Assembly: GCF_963259705.1 (NCBI RefSeq)
Contig: NC_081847.1
Span: 69,275,754-69,339,753 of the forward strand
Reading direction: 5' to 3'
DNA length: 64,000 bases
Source of the DNA: Myotis daubentonii
Taxonomy: Eukaryota; Chordata; Mammalia; Chiroptera; Vespertilionidae
The notes below the pieces were generated by a model. That model had not been told where the DNA came from. It searched no databases and saw only the letters and a list, made by a program, of their open reading frames with translations. The translations under genes and the position numbers were made by a program. Positions 10,765 through 21,589 of this stretch are shown in pieces (within the stretch, counting starts at the first letter, position 1; each line of letters begins with the position of its first letter).

Positions 10765-11155
10765 ATCTATGGAGCGATCACCTCAAACCTTTTCTGTGAA
10801 GGGCTGAATAGTAAATATTGAGGGACAACAGTCTCTGTTGCAATTATTCTACTTCATCAATGTAGAGGGAAAACAACCTCAGACCTTACAGAAGTAAGTG
10901 GCTGTGGCTGTGTTCCAATAAAACTTTATTGATAAACTAGAGGCCCGATGCACAAAATTCGTGCAAGAGTAGGCCTTCCTTCCCATGGCTGCTGGCACCG
11001 GCTTCCCTCTGGCACCCGGGACCCGGGCTTCCCTTGTAGCCCCGGCTTCATCCGGAAGGACAACTGGTCTAATTAGCATATTGCGCTTTTATTATTATAG
11101 GTTAGGCAGCTGGCTAGACTTGATCCATGGGCCAAAGTTCGCTGACTCCTGCTCT
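10765..11155 (+). mobile_element. Old hAT-Charlie MITE split by a HeliBat
   Basis: Left part 10765-10936 ('aacagtctctgttgcaatta', 'tgtgttccaataaaacttta') and right part 11102-11155 ('ccatgggccaaagttcgctg'). It is the family also seen at 3104, 5338, 11275 and 43250. The order is preserved across the inserted Helitron. Confidence 0.8.
10937..11101 (-). mobile_element. HeliBat-type Helitron, short copy
   Basis: Minus orientation. Begins CTAGAGGCCCGATGCACAAA (complement of the 3' hairpin and CTAG end) and ends in 'gcttttattattatagg', the complement of the TC-start region. It lies between host A (10936) and host T (11102). At 165 bp it is non-coding. Confidence 0.93.
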
Positions 11156-11274
11156 AGGGGATCAAATAAAGAAATAGAAATAGGCTGCAACCGTAGGAAG
11201 GACCTACATGTTAGATTCACACAGGAAGTAAAGATGAGTTCCTATTAGAACAAAGCCCCCATCATCTATGTTAG

Positions 11275-11480
11275 GGGTCAGCAAACCATGGCCCATGGGC
11301 CAAATTCCAGCGGCCATCTGTTTTCATATGTAAAGTTTTACTCATGTCTGCGTTGTCTATGGCTGCTTTCATGCAATGACAGTGAGGTTGAGTAGCTGCA
11401 ACAGAGACCATCGCATAAAGCTTACAATATTAACTATCTGGCTCTTTACAAAAAAATGTTTGCTGATTCCTGGCGACACG
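11275..11480 (-). mobile_element. Old hAT-Charlie MITE (MER58/MER3 class)
   Basis: 'ggggtcagcaaaccatggcc' at the left end and 'ctatctggctctttacaaaa' then 'gtttgctgattcctg' at the right end. Near complete, in reverse orientation relative to the copy at 10765. Confidence 0.8.
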
Positions 11481-12690
11481 GCCTTCTGCATGCCCAGGCT
11501 CATGTTCAAACAATGGTGTTTAGGGGCTCAGGGTGGACCCAGGGCCACATCCAGAAAAATCCTTAGAACAAAGGGAGGCCCAAACAGAATGATATTTTTA
11601 ATAAAGTAAATAGGGCAGACACTAAAAACAAGTCAAAGTAACGCCTGGCCCTGCACCCTGGAGCGATTTTGACCGCAGTGACGCTCACGAAATGAGTTCA
11701 CATCTAAGACGTGTGCCATAAATGTTAAAATAACAAGAACAATAAATAGTAATAAAACACAAAGCCGCGCACCCGTCTCCACGGGCAAGACCTCCCAGGG
11801 TTTGGAGTTGGAAGTAAGAAGGGAGCAGCCCTGGCCACTGATGGCCCATCTTGGCAGAGCGTTTGACGGTCCTACAGGGACCCAGTGGGCGAGGTCCAGA
11901 GGAGGAAGAAGTTCAAATACAAGCTGGCTCTGGAGAAGGACGACCTCGGTCATGAAAACTCGAACTCCTACTGGGAAACAGAACCCAGATCCTGAGGTCA
12001 ACACTTATTCTCGAAACCCCTGGTACTCAGGGTGTGGCCTGCGATTTGAATCAGCTCTCAGAACACTGGCTTGTCCCGCTGCCCGCCAGAGCGGGACAGC
12101 TCAGTGCCTTCACACCGTGAGGCCTCGCCAGGGCCACTGTCGCCTGCTGACGGCTTGATCAGAATGTCCCAGCCCCTCCATCCTCTGCAGGGAAGAACGC
12201 AGAAGGCCAGAAAAGCGAAACCAAAACACACCATCAGATCAAGAGCTTCCTACAAAAGCTGACTAGGCAGATAGGAGCAACTATTCACTTCTTTCCTGCA
12301 ACACGCCCAGCAGGCCACAGAGGTGAAAGACAGAACTCGTCCCAAATACGCTAGTGACCAGGGTGGAGTCCTGAAAAGGCTACCCAACCCGAGCTTCCCA
12401 AGTCGCCCTGAGCACTGCAGAACGTGGATGACGGTAACGGTACTTTGATGGCCTGCACTCCTGCAGGCTCCCGGGGCGCAGGAAATGCCCTGCAGAGCAT
12501 CCTGGGAAACTCGGTAGAAGGCGGGCAGAATAATTCTTTTTACAGAACAGCAGCACTGAGGAGTGGGAGAGGTTGTTGGAACTCTCTGAGATGTCTTGAA
12601 GTTGGTTACAAACGGGGAGCTTGGCTTTCTAAAAACCCATCAGACAGTCACGGAGAGAACAGCCCAGCCGCCCTGTCTCAACGTGGCCAA
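11481..12690. other. Unannotated DNA
   Basis: About 1.2 kb without a recognisable repeat or gene. The open frame over 11802-12158 (118 residues) has no known domain and no supporting splice or promoter signals. Confidence 0.45.
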
Positions 12691-12699
12691 TTTTCACAC

Positions 12700-12860
12700 A
12701 GCACTTAGGGAACGGCAGGCACTGTTCTAGGCACATTCCGTAGAAGATATCATTTAATCCGCAATACCCCTAGGATGCAGATTCTGTGATTATCCCCATT
12801 TTAAAGATGAGAAAACTAAGGCCCATCGAGGCTAAGGCCACTGGATAAAGGGGGAGGGGG
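12700..12860 (-). mobile_element. MIR SINE fragment
   Basis: 'ggcactgttctaggcacatt' and 'ttttaaagatgagaaaacta' are typical reverse MIR. Confidence 0.8.
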
Positions 12861-12924
12861 AGCACTTCCTACTGCTAACTGCAGGGGGCATGTTCTTTTT
12901 TAAGAACCAAATGAATTGGCAGGA

Positions 12925-13095
12925 GACACTTGGGGCTGGATCACTCTTTGTCATGAAGGCAGTCCTGGGTACTGCAGACATTTAGCAGCATCTCTGCCTT
13001 TACCCATGAAAAGATGCCTGCAGCATCCTCGCCCCAGCTGTGACAAATGAAAGGGCCTGCAGACACTGTGAAGTGTCCCCTGCTTGGCTGGGAAC
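12925..13095 (-). mobile_element. MER20 fragment
   Basis: Reverse MER20: 'gcagacatttagcagcatct', 'ccagctgtgacaa' and 'agtgtcccctgcttggctgg'. Confidence 0.8.
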
Positions 13096-13129
13096 CCCTG
13101 CTCTGCATGGGTTGCCTACGGAATGCTCC

Positions 13130-14145
13130 CTGTGAGGCGTGTCTGCTGGTGTCCTGGCTTCATAGATGGGGACTGGTTGGGGAGGGTGAGTTGCCTGCCC
13201 TTGCCCAAAGTCACACAGCTGATGTCAGAGAAGGGACCAGAGTCCAGTGAGCCTTGACCCAGAACCTAGGTCCAGAATTCCTCTCGTGCCCAACCACATG
13301 GATAACTACATCTTCAAGGCTCGTTGTTGGAGGCCTTCGTGATGTTCCACTTTGCAGCTGGATAAACCCAACTCCCGGCTACATGGAAATATCCCCAAGT
13401 GTCGGGGGGCCCTTGGCCCCATTCCCCATCTTTTCTCTCAAAGGGTATTTCTGTTGTAAAAAGGTGCCTTTCCTCAGATCATCTACTGCACCCCTCTTGG
13501 TGAGGAATGTTCTAGAAAGAATGTTAATAATAAGAATGCTAATAACAATCACTTCATGGTCGACAAGCACTTTCATAACATGAAGGGCCAATACCTATAG
13601 TGAACTAAGCTCCAGGAGCTTTATAATGTTTCATCTACTCCTTATGCATGAGCCGTTGAGGCAGAGGCTAGGAGCATCTCCATGTTACAGATGAGGAGAC
13701 CGAGGCACAGAGAGTGGAAGTAACTTGTTCCAGGTCACACAGATGGCAGGTGGCAGAGCCAGCACTCTTCACACGGTGCCGAACTGCCTGTCTTACGAAT
13801 GCTTACGCAAGTGTTCTAGGCCCTTTATGCATTGCAGTGCATTTATTTTCTTACCGTAGCCCTGGGATATAGGTAGGTACTATCACCCTATTTTAGGAAC
13901 TTAGAAACTCAGCCTCACAGCTTAGGCCACACAGCTAAGAAGGAACAGGATTTGAACCTAGGAATTTGGTTCTAGGTCGTGTGAAACCTGCATCATGTCA
14001 CTGAGTCCTTCTAGGATCTTTCTGGGGGTCTCCGTGCCCATTTTACGGAAGCCTTATGTGATAGGTGGGTGACTTGCTCAAAGTCAGGCAGCTCTTAGTT
14101 AGTGGCAGAGCCAGGATTTGAACCCAGGCCAAGGGGGCTCCACGG
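13130..14145 (-). mobile_element. Cluster of four minus-strand MIR fragments
   Basis: Successive reverse MIR cores lie near 13130-13245, 13560-13790, 13795-13990 and 14030-14145. Each is recognised by its 'gatgaggagaccgaggcaca', 'caaagtcacacagct' or 'ggatttgaacccagg' phrase. The stretch between 13260 and 13550 is unassigned. Confidence 0.75.
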
Positions 14146-14149
14146 CACC

Positions 14150-14830
14150 GCCCCGCCCATTGCACCATACAGCTGCTAGCCTCTGCGCTAGGGCCTCTGG
14201 CCAACCATCTCTGCCAAATGCACCTTGGCAGCAGCAGGCTCGGGGCTTTGGAAAGATGGGCGTCTTGCACATCTCCCACTATTCCTGGCTGTTTCCCCGT
14301 GTGCACCACAGGGAACACTCAGAAATGATACTCCAGGTGGTGAGACAGATGGCAAGTCAGGAGGCTGAGGAGCCGCAGGCACATCTTTCACCTCGGGGTC
14401 ATGGCTTGCTCTGGAGGTCACAGCACTGCCCTCCCACAGCTGCTGGGGCATCACCCAGGAGGGGCCTGGGGGTGCTCAGGCCTGGTCAGTGGCAGGCAGC
14501 TGGCCACCGCCCCCAATGCCACCAGCTGCCTGGAGCTGTCCGCCCCTCCCTCAGCTACCCGTCAACTTCCCCTCCCAGAGTCCTTTGCTTAGGCCTGGCC
14601 ACCCTCACAGAACAAAGCATTTAGCCCTCTGGGGGACAGAGGCCGACAGAGCTGGGCTTGAGCCCTGGCTTTGTGCCTTTTTTAAAATATCCTTATCATC
14701 ATTCGAGTTTTGGGCCTATTACTATGTGACCTCAATAATTGCTGTTATTTTTATTTATTTTCTTATTTTTTATTTGTGACAGTAGTTTTCACAGAGTGGT
14801 TAAGACACCCCAACACTGCAGGTGCCGGGG
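14150..14830. other. Unannotated GC-moderate DNA
   Basis: Overlapping open frames on both strands (up to 168 residues at 14118-14624 on the plus strand) begin inside the adjacent MIR and show no known domain. I treat them as chance. Confidence 0.45.
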
Positions 14831-14839
14831 AGGATCTAA

Positions 14840-15035
14840 TTCTCGGTCCCCACATAGGACCAGAGATTTTGGGCAAATGGTTTAGCCACTCCATGCTTCT
14901 GTGTCCTTATCTGTAACAGTTCATCATGATACTCACCTCAAAGGCCATTAGGAATATTGTGAGATGACATGCGGAAAGCACTTACAATCACTTCTGGTAC
15001 ATAGTAAGTGTTCAATAAACATTAGCTAACGTTCA
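14840..15035 (+). mobile_element. MIR SINE
   Basis: 'tcctgtgtccttatctg' style core near 14900 and 'acatagtaagtgttcaataa' near 15000 mark a plus-strand MIR. Confidence 0.75.
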
Positions 15036-15238
15036 TTTGTGTGCCTGCCCATTCTGTCTAGGAAGACCTCAGCTATTTATTCACGTTTTTAAATTTGGGT
15101 GAATCCTTGAAAGGCCAGACCAAGCCTTTTCTCCTCCACGAAGATTTCTGAGATATCAGGGCAAGCACATTAGACGCCTCATGTATCTTCTCACAGATCC
15201 TTGCACAATACTGAACACGTAGATATTTCATCTAATAA

Positions 15239-15600
15239 CTGGAGGCCCAATGCACAAAATTCGTGCACTCGGGAAGGTCCCTCAGCCCAGCCTGCACCCT
15301 CTTGCAGAGGCCTGGAGCACTGGGAGCCCTCGGGGGATGTCCGACTGATGGTTTAGGCCTGCTCCCGCAGTCGGACATCCTTAGTGCTGCTGCGGAGGTG
15401 GAAGAGGCTCCTGCCACTGCACTTGCCAGCGGTGAGCCTGGCTTCTGGCTGAGCGGCACTCCCCCTGTGGGAGTGCACTGACCACCAGGGGGCAGCTCCT
15501 GCGTTGAACGTCTGCTGCCCTCTGGTGGTCAGTGCACGTCATAGAAACCAGGTGTTTCGCTGTTTGGTCAATTTGCTTATTAGCCTTTTATTACATAGGA
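15239..15600 (-). mobile_element. HeliBat Helitron, full-length-like non-autonomous copy
   Basis: A 362-bp minus-oriented element between host A (15238) and T (15601). It starts CTGGAGGCCCAATGCACAAA (one change from CTAG) and ends 'gccttttattacatagga', the complement of the TC start. Internal landmarks of HeliBat are present: the paired 'gtccgact' and 'gtcggacatcc' segment (15340-15380), and a long inverted repeat at 15473-15537 whose arms contain the CTCF-like core CCACCAGGGGGCAG and its complement. Confidence 0.95.
15473..15537. repeat. HeliBat internal inverted repeat with paired CTCF-like cores
   Basis: Arms of about 23 bp face each other around a loop of about 19 bases. The left arm holds CCACCAGGGGGCAG (forward) and the right arm holds CTGCCCTCTGGTGG (reverse). 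These resemble the CTCF consensus. Binding is inference only. Confidence 0.8.
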
Positions 15601-15613
15601 TAATTATGAATGG

Positions 15614-15939
15614 ATAGAGGCCCGATGCACGAAGATTTGTGCAAGAATGGGCCTTCCTTCCCCTGGCTGCTGACACCACCTTCACTCTGGCCGAAGCTGC
15701 CTTTCCGCCTTCACTCTGGCCCAGAGCTGCCTTTCCGCCTTCCCAGGCTGCCCAGAGGCCCCGGAGCACTAGGGCAGTTTGGAATGCAAGTGTCCCACCC
15801 TGCCCCTGGCTGCTCGGTGCCTGCTTATGCAAATTAACCCACCATCTTTGTTGGGTTAATTTGCATACCCACAGCAGATTGGCTGGTGGGCATCGCAAAG
15901 GTACGGCCCATTTGCATCTTTCTCTTTTATTAGTGTAGA
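15614..15939 (-). mobile_element. Second HeliBat-type Helitron in tandem
   Basis: Starts ATAGAGGCCCGATGCACGAA and ends 'cttttattagtgtaga' before host T (15940). It has the same orientation as its neighbour and is separated from it by 13 bases. It contains the palindromic 'gcaaattaaccca' and 'gggttaatttgcata' pair near 15829-15868. The C of the expected CTAG and the host A are changed. Confidence 0.88.
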
Positions 15940-16130
15940 TAAGTGTTACTGAGCACTTACTACATATCCAGCACTGTATCTATGCTTAACATATGTTATC
16001 TTATTTTAGTCTCCCCTTAAACTTTGTTTTAAAATATATCCATTTTTACAGGTAAGGAAACTGAGATTTACAGAGGTTAAGTGACTTGTCTGAGATCCCA
16101 GCAATAATAAGTGGAACAACTGGGACTTGA
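15940..16130 (-). mobile_element. MIR SINE fragment
   Basis: 'gagcacttactacatatcca' and 'gtaaggaaactgagatttac' are reverse MIR. Confidence 0.75.
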
Positions 16131-16499
16131 TAATCTTCACTGGGATGGGCAAACCCATTCCAGAAGGTAGGAGGCTAGAGTTTTCCCTGCACCATCTCTT
16201 ACAAATAGCAGGCAGGAAGCAAGGGACTCTGACTTCTAAGAATATCAGCCCTGCTTTCTCATAGCAAACTTCTGCTACAAACAAATTAGTTTTTGTGGTA
16301 AGGACTTACAGTAAGTCGTTCTCTTTCCTTGGAAGATGCATGTATTACTCATCAGGACCCTTTCCATTGCAACTAACAGGAAATTTAGCTCAAACTGGTT
16401 AAAGTAAAAAGGGGAACTTATTGACTCACATAACTGGAAACCTTACGAGTAGCCAGCCTCAAAAAAGATGCCCTAGTGACCTCTGCTTCCTGGTCTGTG
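16131..16499. other. Unassigned DNA with a possible old repeat
   Basis: 'acttattgactcacataact' near 16415 suggests an old interspersed repeat whose family I could not fix. Confidence 0.35.
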
Positions 16500-16895
16500 T
16501 CACACCCCTGTGAAGTCCCCTCCCATATGGTACCAGGGTTGGCCTGTGTGACCAATAGAATATGGCAGAAATGAAGATAAGTCACTTCTGGGATTAGCTT
16601 ATAAAAGACTGTGACTTCCATCTTGGCACCTTATCCCGCCTCTTTTTCTCTTTCTCTCTCATCACTCACTTTGGGGAAAGCCAGCTGATGTGTCATGAGC
16701 AGACCTATGAAGGAGCCCACATGGAGAGGAGCTGAGGCCTCCTACCAACAGCCAGGAGTGATGCCAGCCTAGGACAGACCCCGAAGCAGAGGACCAGCTA
16801 AGCTGCATGCAGATTCCTGACCCACAAATATTTGCTTTTTAATTGTTTTTTTAAAATTTGGGAGTCACTCGTTATGCAGCAATACATAATTACTA
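16500..16895 (+). mobile_element. MLT1-type solo LTR (ERVL-MaLR)
   Basis: An old LTR remnant. 'gaccaatagaatatggcaga' occurs near 16550, 'cacatggagaggagctgagg' near 16720, and the 3' end has 'gttatgcagcaatac'. ERVL-MaLR elements are extinct retroviral relatives present in all placental mammals. Only the LTR is seen, with no coding sequence. Confidence 0.75.
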
Positions 16896-16904
16896 CATAC
16901 ACTG

Positions 16905-17095
16905 AAATATTTGGGGGTGAAGAACCAGGATATCTGCAAGTAAATGATTCAGCGAAAGTGTGTTGAGACAGAGAGCGATTAAGCAAATAGGGCAAACTTT
17001 TAACAATTGGTGCACCCATGTGACAGGCACATGATGCTCATGGTACCATACCAGTAACTTTTCTATAGGTTTGATATTTTCCAAATTATAAAGCT
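16905..17095 (+). mobile_element. L1 3' end fragment
   Basis: 'acttttctataggtttgata' then 'ttttccaaattataaag' is the terminal 3' UTR motif of old L1 elements, next to the MLT1. Confidence 0.65.
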
Positions 17096-17099
17096 GAGG

Positions 17100-17400
17100 A
17101 GTAAAGGAGAGGCGTTCAGCCATTGGAGCCAGGCTATCTGGACTCTTATTTACCAGCTGTGTGCCCATGGGTTTACCTAATGTCTCTGTGCCTCAGTTTC
17201 CTCATCTGTAAATGGGGATAAAATAGCAGGATTGTGGTGATGGTTAAATGAATTGAGGTATGTACAGCTCTTCGATCAGGGCCTGGTTCCCCAAAGAGTC
17301 AGGTTTACTACGTCATTCTCACTCTGTGCCGGGAACTGGGCACAGCGACCTGGCAACTAGTAAGCTCACTAGAAATATTTGTAGGATGAATGAATGAAAG
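17100..17400 (+). mobile_element. MIR SINE
   Basis: Clear MIR: 'cctcagtttcctcatctgta', 'ggttaaatgaattgagg'. The end near 17400 has 'gaatgaatgaa'. Confidence 0.85.
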
Positions 17401-17719
17401 AGTCAATTTTCTAACGAGTGGTTTGTAGCTTTCTCTCCGTTTTGAAGAGTTCCTCTGTTAGCTGATGTGGCCAGAAAAATCTCTCTGGAATTCAAGAATT
17501 CCAACAGGCCTTACTGGAAGCACGTCCCGAAAAGTTGGATTAAAAAAGAAAAAAAAATCAAGGCATGATGAACTGCGTGCATTGGACTCCCAGCTAGAAA
17601 ACCAAGGAGGAACAGACAATTATAGGTTTCTGTTGCAAACAACAAGGCCATTCTCTAGACTGGCTTTCCCATTGCCAAGCAGAAAATCACCACCAATCCC
17701 CAAACAAAAGTCTGTATAA

Positions 17720-17925
17720 GGCAATAGTAACTAATTCTTCCCAACTGTGCCCACTGTCCTGGGCACTTTTCTAACTGCCTTACATCTAGTAATTCATTTA
17801 ATCCTACAACAACCCTAGAAACTAGTACTATTATACTTTCCATTGTACAGATGAGGCACAGAGAGGTGCAGTAACTTGCTCAAGGTCACACAGCGTGGGA
17901 AGCTGTGATCTCAGGCAGTCTTGGA
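17720..17925 (-). mobile_element. MIR SINE
   Basis: 'cattgtacagatgaggcaca' and 'gctcaaggtcacacagcgtg' are reverse MIR. Confidence 0.85.
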
Positions 17926-18780
17926 TCAAGTCCTTGTAAATAAAAAAATGTGTGACAATAGTAAAATCTTATTCTCCCTGAAGTTCCTCCTATACTAATA
18001 AGTCCGTGCACATGAATCCAACACCAATGCCCCAACCGGCAGAGGTGCTTTTTCTCTGGCAATGTGAGCGGGCTCTGTCTGCACTTTTCATACACACACA
18101 GGGATTCATTACTTTGCAATCAAACTGCTCCGGAGCAGTGTTGTCTTTTTCTTCGCAGGGCAAGACTGTCATAAATCAAGAGGGTTCCCCATTCAGCCGG
18201 CACTTAGCTGGGCCACTTAAAACCACTTTGGACTTTGCCCTCAACTGACTTTTTTCAAATAGCTCCTCAGGCATCACTGCTTCTGGGACCTGTGTGGGAT
18301 GTTGATCACAAGAGCTTTCCTCCAGCAAATGGAGCCACAAATCATTCCCCGCACAAAAAAGAGAAGGCTTCCCCAAGTCACAAAACTGAAATGCCGGTTA
18401 TACTTATATTCTGGGAGCAACAGAACTGCTGCGGCGTGGGGGGCACCCCTCGGGTTATCCTGGAGAAGTGGGCCAGGGCGAGGACCAGCCTCACTCTTCT
18501 GTCCTGATGGAAAAGTTTGGGGAAGTTTTCCTCAACGTCCTTCTCCCCACCCAAGGAGCAGTATTTCATATCCACGTGTTCTGGGGAGAAAGACATATGC
18601 CTTTGGAGGAGGAAATAGTGTCCCTTTTGCCCCCAAACCAAATGCTATCATTTCCCCTCAAAGTATCTGATGGGAAAATGATATTACTGATAACAGCCAC
18701 CACTTAATAAGCCCCTTCTTAGGTTATAACTTCACTTAATTATCACCATCACTTCTACTTATTAAAAATGTACTTTTGCT
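17926..18780. other. Unannotated DNA
   Basis: Several overlapping open frames of 80-123 residues on both strands, none with a recognisable domain. No repeat recognised. Confidence 0.45.
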
Positions 18781-19260
18781 GCTCTTCATAATAATAATAT
18801 CTATGGACCTGACATATACTGAAACTGTTCTGTGTGCACTTCAATGATTTATTTAATTTATAGCAGCCCTGTAAGGAGGTACTAATATTGGCCCTATTTT
18901 TTCAAATGAGGAATCTGAGGCACGAGGAGGTGACGTCACTTGCCCAAGGTCACACAGTCACTAAGCGGTTTACCTCCACTGAAGTACATGGACTACGGTC
19001 AACACTTTCCAAGTGAGGAGGGGGAACATGGGAAGGTAATGCCCCTTGAAGTCAGTCTTGGTAATAACGGAAAAGAATAACATCACCATTTATTGAGCAT
19101 TTCTTATGTGTCTAGCATTTTCCTCCCATGGTCCCACGAGGTAGGTGCTATCATTAAGCCATTTAATGGAGGACACCGAAGCCCAGAGAGGTGATGCAGG
19201 TCACACGGCCAGCAGAGCATGGAGAAACAAGGATTCAGATCGAGGCGGAGCGATTCTGTT
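18781..19260 (-). mobile_element. Two minus-strand MIR fragments
   Basis: Fragments at about 18800-18975 ('cttgcccaaggtcacacagt') and about 19080-19260 ('tttattgagcatttcttatg', 'ggtcacacggcca'). Confidence 0.8.
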
Positions 19261-19598
19261 GGTGGCAGCCTATGCAAGCAGATGCTACAAAACTGCTCCC
19301 AGGAGGCTGCCCTGCAGGGGCACCAAGCAAGACTGAAAATCTGCCTCAAGCGCTCACTCTGTATGGTACAGGCTGGGCTCTACGTGGAGCTGTGATGCGG
19401 CGGAAATGCGCTCCACACACCAGCTAAGCCTTTTCTTTCCCGCCTGGACTGCAGCACCAGCCCCCCTCCCCACCTCCGCCCCCAGACTCAGTGTCTCCAC
19501 TCCGGTCTCCTACCTTAGAAAGTAACCAGGGCCTTCGTTTAGCCACACCCCAGGTGCTCAGCCAATGTTGGATGATTGAACCAATTCGGAAACACAGC

Positions 19599-19794
19599 CA
19601 GGGGTGGGCAAACCTTTTGACTGGAGGGCCACAATGGGTTCTTAAACTGGACCGGAGGGCCGGAACAAACGCATGGATGGAGTGTTTGTGTGAACTAATA
19701 TAAATTCAAAGTAAACATCATTACATAAAAGGGTACGGTCTTTTTATTTTTTAGTTTTATTCATTTTAAGCGGGCCGTAGTTTGCCCACGGCTG
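19599..19794 (+). mobile_element. Bat-type non-autonomous hAT element
   Basis: Starts CAGGGGTGGGCAAACC and ends GTTTGCCCACGGCTG, imperfect inverted termini typical of the nhAT elements of vesper bats. The body includes 'ggagggccacaatgggttct' and 'gtaaacatcattacataaaa'. I could not find an 8-bp target duplication, so the flanks may have changed. Non-coding. Confidence 0.85.
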
Positions 19795-19819
19795 CTTAGA
19801 CCCAGCACGTCCCTCTTTT

Positions 19820-20040
19820 AATCGCTTGACATTCAAGGGCTCTGGTCACGGGCCCTGCTCAATTCTCCAACCTGGCCCACCCGCCCATCTCCCAGCCCCT
19901 GTGCTCCACTCCCCTGAGCTCAGCTCTGGGCGTTTCCTAACCGTGTCCGCTTACACCTCTGGGCCTTTCTCATGCCGTTCCCTCTAGGATTCCCTTCCCT
20001 CTTCAGTTCCGGCGCCCCTTCCTACAAACGCTCATGCAGC
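19820..20040 (+). mobile_element. L2 LINE fragment
   Basis: 'cctctgggcctttctcatgc' and 'gttccctctaggattccctt' are common L2 3' phrases. Confidence 0.65.
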
Positions 20041-20256
20041 CCACACAGTCAGGCTCAAATAAACCGTGTTCTTCCAGGTCCACCGGACACCCGTCCTCCG
20101 TACCTGCCCTGCATGTCTTCACCAACAGCGCCCCGACTTTCCTTTGGAGAACCGCTCGAACCGCTCGCCGGCTTCACGCTCCGCGTCCACATGGTTTGGA
20201 CGGAGCCGACCCACCTTACATTCCACGCAAGGGTTTAAAGGGCCCACGTCTCAAGC

Positions 20257-20392
20257 CTGGCCAATCAGAGCCTTGCTCCGCCCCTGGACATTTCAATTGG
20301 TTCAGGGATGGCACGTATTCCAAACCTAGCCAATCAGAGCCTTTCCCATGTCTGGCCATTGTGATTGGTTCAGAGATGGACACTATTGACCA
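20257..20392. repeat. Two tandem ~69-bp units with alternating CCAAT boxes
   Basis: Each unit contains CCAATCAGAG (20261 and 20330) and an inverted ATTGGTTCAG (20296 and 20364), about 34 bases apart. The unit is probably part of an old interspersed repeat that I could not name. NF-Y binds CCAAT boxes; activity here is untested. Confidence 0.7.
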
Positions 20393-20599
20393 GTGAGAGT
20401 TCTGGGGACAGAGGAGCCCTGAGGGTGCGCTGTTGCTGTCTGAAGCCACGTGGGCAGGGTCTCCTTTCCCGCCTAGTCACAGAGGTGAGACCGGCCAACC
20501 CCGGCTGCCGCTGAGCCGCTGCTTGGGGGCTGGGTGACCACTTGGCACTTCCTTGCGCCTCTGTCCCCAGCTCGAAGGGGTCCCTTTCTGCCTCACCCT

Positions 20600-20800
20600 C
20601 TTGAGCGAACATTTGTAGAGTCCTTACCACATGCCAGGAACAGTGCCAAACACTTGGCACATCTTCTTTCCTTTAAATCTAAAATGATCCTCGGAGGAAG
20701 GTATCGATCAGTCTTCCCATTCTACAGGGGCAGAAACTGAGGCTCATAGAGTAAACCCTTTTGCCTATACCTAACAGAGCTGGCGTGTAAACCCCGTTCC
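20600..20800 (-). mobile_element. MIR SINE
   Basis: 'ccttaccacatgccaggaac' and 'ggggcagaaactgaggctca' mark reverse MIR. Confidence 0.75.
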
Positions 20801-21585
20801 AGATCTCAGATCCTCGGAAACCACACATGCTCTGATAGGGGAGGCAAAGGGGCGGCCCCAGGTTTGAAGGATAGAGGTATTTAGCCATGTGGAGACCAGG
20901 AGGTGGGTAAACAGAGGGTATACCAGATGGGAGAACTAGCAGACAAAGGTCTGGTGGTGGGAATTCAGGTGGGGCAGACAACAATTCCATCTGGCTGATG
21001 TGTTGTGGGGCAGAAGTAGGCTATGGTTGTGGGAGGGTGGGTGTGAAATTAAAAACAACCAGACTACTTAATCGCATCCCACCATCCTCAATTCCTGCGA
21101 GGTCTCCTAGCTAGGCAGGCCGAGCCGTTCAGGCAGCCCTGTGGCTTTTCTGGCTGCCGAGCTGGCACCCTGAGGAAATTTCAGGGCATAGAAGATCAGC
21201 GCTAAGGACACAGTGTTCGAGCTATTTGTGGCCACATGAATTAATAATCTCTTCCATGTGCAAAGATATTTCCATAATTCTACTGAGACTCCTATTGGTG
21301 GGGAAGGCGAATGCTTGGATGGCTTCTCCTTGGGACACTCAAGCCAAATGCGGCTACTCCTGCAGGCCGGAGATGATTGCACAGTGGTCAGCGAAAAATC
21401 GACCCAAATTGCAACCCCAGGCTCGACAGCAAAGGAGCAGAGTCAGCCACTTCAGAGATGGTGCCCTGAAATATGTCACGGGGGCTCGCGTTCCAGGACT
21501 GAGTATGTGAAATAGATACGTGTTATTTTACATTTGCAAATAAGAATAACAGCTCAAAAAATAATAACAAATAAATCAAAGAAGA
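20801..21585. other. Unannotated DNA
   Basis: No repeat family or gene recognised. Confidence 0.4.
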
Positions 21586-21589
21586 AGAA

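Noticed and set aside
15827..15868. Palindromic hairpin as a terminator or RNA element
   Set aside because: It is an internal inverted repeat of a HeliBat copy.
16500..16895. Endogenous retrovirus with coding genes
   Set aside because: Only an old MLT1-type LTR is recognisable; no gag, pol or env remains.
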